From an uncultured Pelagibacteraceae bacterium (GTDB lineage Bacteria > Pseudomonadota > Alphaproteobacteria > Pelagibacterales > Pelagibacteraceae), in NCBI GenBank assembly GCA_902569405.1, contig CACFTX010000006.1, positions 1 to 51,466 on the forward strand: a stretch of DNA of 51,466 nucleotides, written 5' to 3'. Shown piece after piece: positions 51,146-51,466 of this stretch (positions are counted from its first letter, which is position 1; the number at the start of each line of letters is the position of its first letter). The notes beneath the pieces are model-generated. The model had not been told where the DNA came from. It worked only from the letters and a program-made list of their open reading frames with translations, and made no database searches. The translations under genes were made by a program, and so were the position numbers.

Positions 51146-51466
51146 TTAGTTTAAATCGTCTTTTTTTCTTTGTTCTTCAACTAATTCATCTCTAAATTGT
51201 TGCATTTCTTGATCTTTAACTCTTTGAATTTCTAAATCTTTTAATCTTATTTGTTCATCTTTTAATTTTTCTTGATGTTCTTTTCGTTTCTGATCTTCAT
51301 CAAATTTTAACTCCCATTCTTTTAATTTTTGCATTTCTTGATCTTTAAGTTTTTGTTCTTCAACTTTAGATTTTAGTTCATCTAGCCTTTTACGTTTTCG
51401 TTCTTTTTGTTCTTTTTGCTTTTGTTCATCTTCTCTTACCTTTAGGTCAATATCTTTTCTTTTTTG
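51146..51466 (-). CDS. Charged coiled-coil protein, C-terminal part (5' end outside window)
   Basis: The minus-strand frame is open from the last base of the window down to the stop at 51146, giving at least 106 residues, so the ATG at 51334 is internal. The protein is almost entirely Lys, Glu, Gln, Arg and Asp, with regularly spaced Leu/Ile, and would form a long continuous coiled coil. Short imperfect repeats are visible (for example KDQEMQ occurs twice, 40 or so residues apart). Such composition makes homology searches unreliable. It could be a structural or scaffold protein; no function assigned. Confidence 0.65.
   Translation of the reverse strand, partial: QKRKDIDLKVREDEQKQKEQKERKRKRLDELKSKVEEQKLKDQEMQKLKEWELKFDEDQKRKEHQEKLKDEQIRLKDLEIQRVKDQEMQQFRDELVEEQRKKDDLN

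Noticed and set aside
1..51466. tRNA, rRNA, CRISPR arrays, insertion sequences, prophage genes
   Set aside because: No gap is large enough for rRNA, no cloverleaf or spaced direct repeats were seen, and no transposase, integrase or phage structural protein is encoded.

Overview
The window is very AT-rich and densely coded. Intergenic gaps are mostly 0-60 bases, many genes overlap by 1-14 bases, and no non-coding stretch exceeds 300 bases. There is no tRNA, rRNA, CRISPR array or transposase that I can see. Streamlining, many high-affinity ABC transporters for osmolytes, amino acids and polyamines, and an NAD-linked formate dehydrogenase fit a marine alphaproteobacterium of the SAR11 / Pelagibacterales type. 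This is an inference from composition and gene content; no rRNA is available to confirm it.

Layout. 1-540: end of a CsiD/GlaH glutarate hydroxylase. 575-1345: ProC-like reductase. 1352-6771: livGFHM branched-chain amino acid transporter genes followed by a thioredoxin-like protein and an MFS transporter, converging across a strong bidirectional terminator on the substrate-binding protein at 6818-7999. 8112-12102: a four-gene minus-strand operon (LLM flavin monooxygenase, PF06684 'amino acid synthesis' protein, alpha/beta hydrolase, aldehyde dehydrogenase) that looks like a catabolic route for an unknown substrate. 12203-15250: amidinotransferase, DMT exporter and IPNS-type 2-oxoglutarate oxygenase. 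15346-16756: a MOSC protein and a small basic protein.

16765-29825 is the most interesting part. It gathers genes that could all feed glycine betaine: an operon of TauD-type oxygenase, PhnZ/TmpB-type HD diiron oxygenase and choline-dehydrogenase-like GMC enzyme; an SMR exporter; a hot-dog thioesterase divergent from a BKACE enzyme of the dehydrocarnitine-cleaving type; an SDR dehydrogenase; a ProXWV-type quaternary-amine ABC transporter divergent from a gamma-butyrobetaine-hydroxylase/TmpA-like oxygenase; a small glycerophosphodiesterase; an aldehyde dehydrogenase; and a 3-hydroxyisobutyrate-dehydrogenase-like enzyme. A plausible reading is uptake of carnitine, butyrobetaine, choline or a trimethylammonium phosphonate and conversion to glycine betaine.

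29885-38603: EutA-like and ectoine-hydrolase (DoeA/EutD)-like genes, a PotADBC-type polyamine transporter, and a fused 3-hydroxyacyl-CoA dehydrogenase / enoyl-CoA hydratase. 38605-39990: cyclophilin and a secreted HExxH protein. 39999-48070: NAD-linked molybdenum formate dehydrogenase (fdsA, fdsB), fdhD, an HPP membrane protein, an IscU/NifU-like scaffold, and divergent mobA-moeA for molybdenum cofactor. 48118-50143: a second DMT transporter plus a second amidinotransferase. 50144-51466: small uncharacterised genes, including a tandem pair of tiny homologous membrane proteins separated by a terminator, and the end of a charged coiled-coil protein cut by the window edge.
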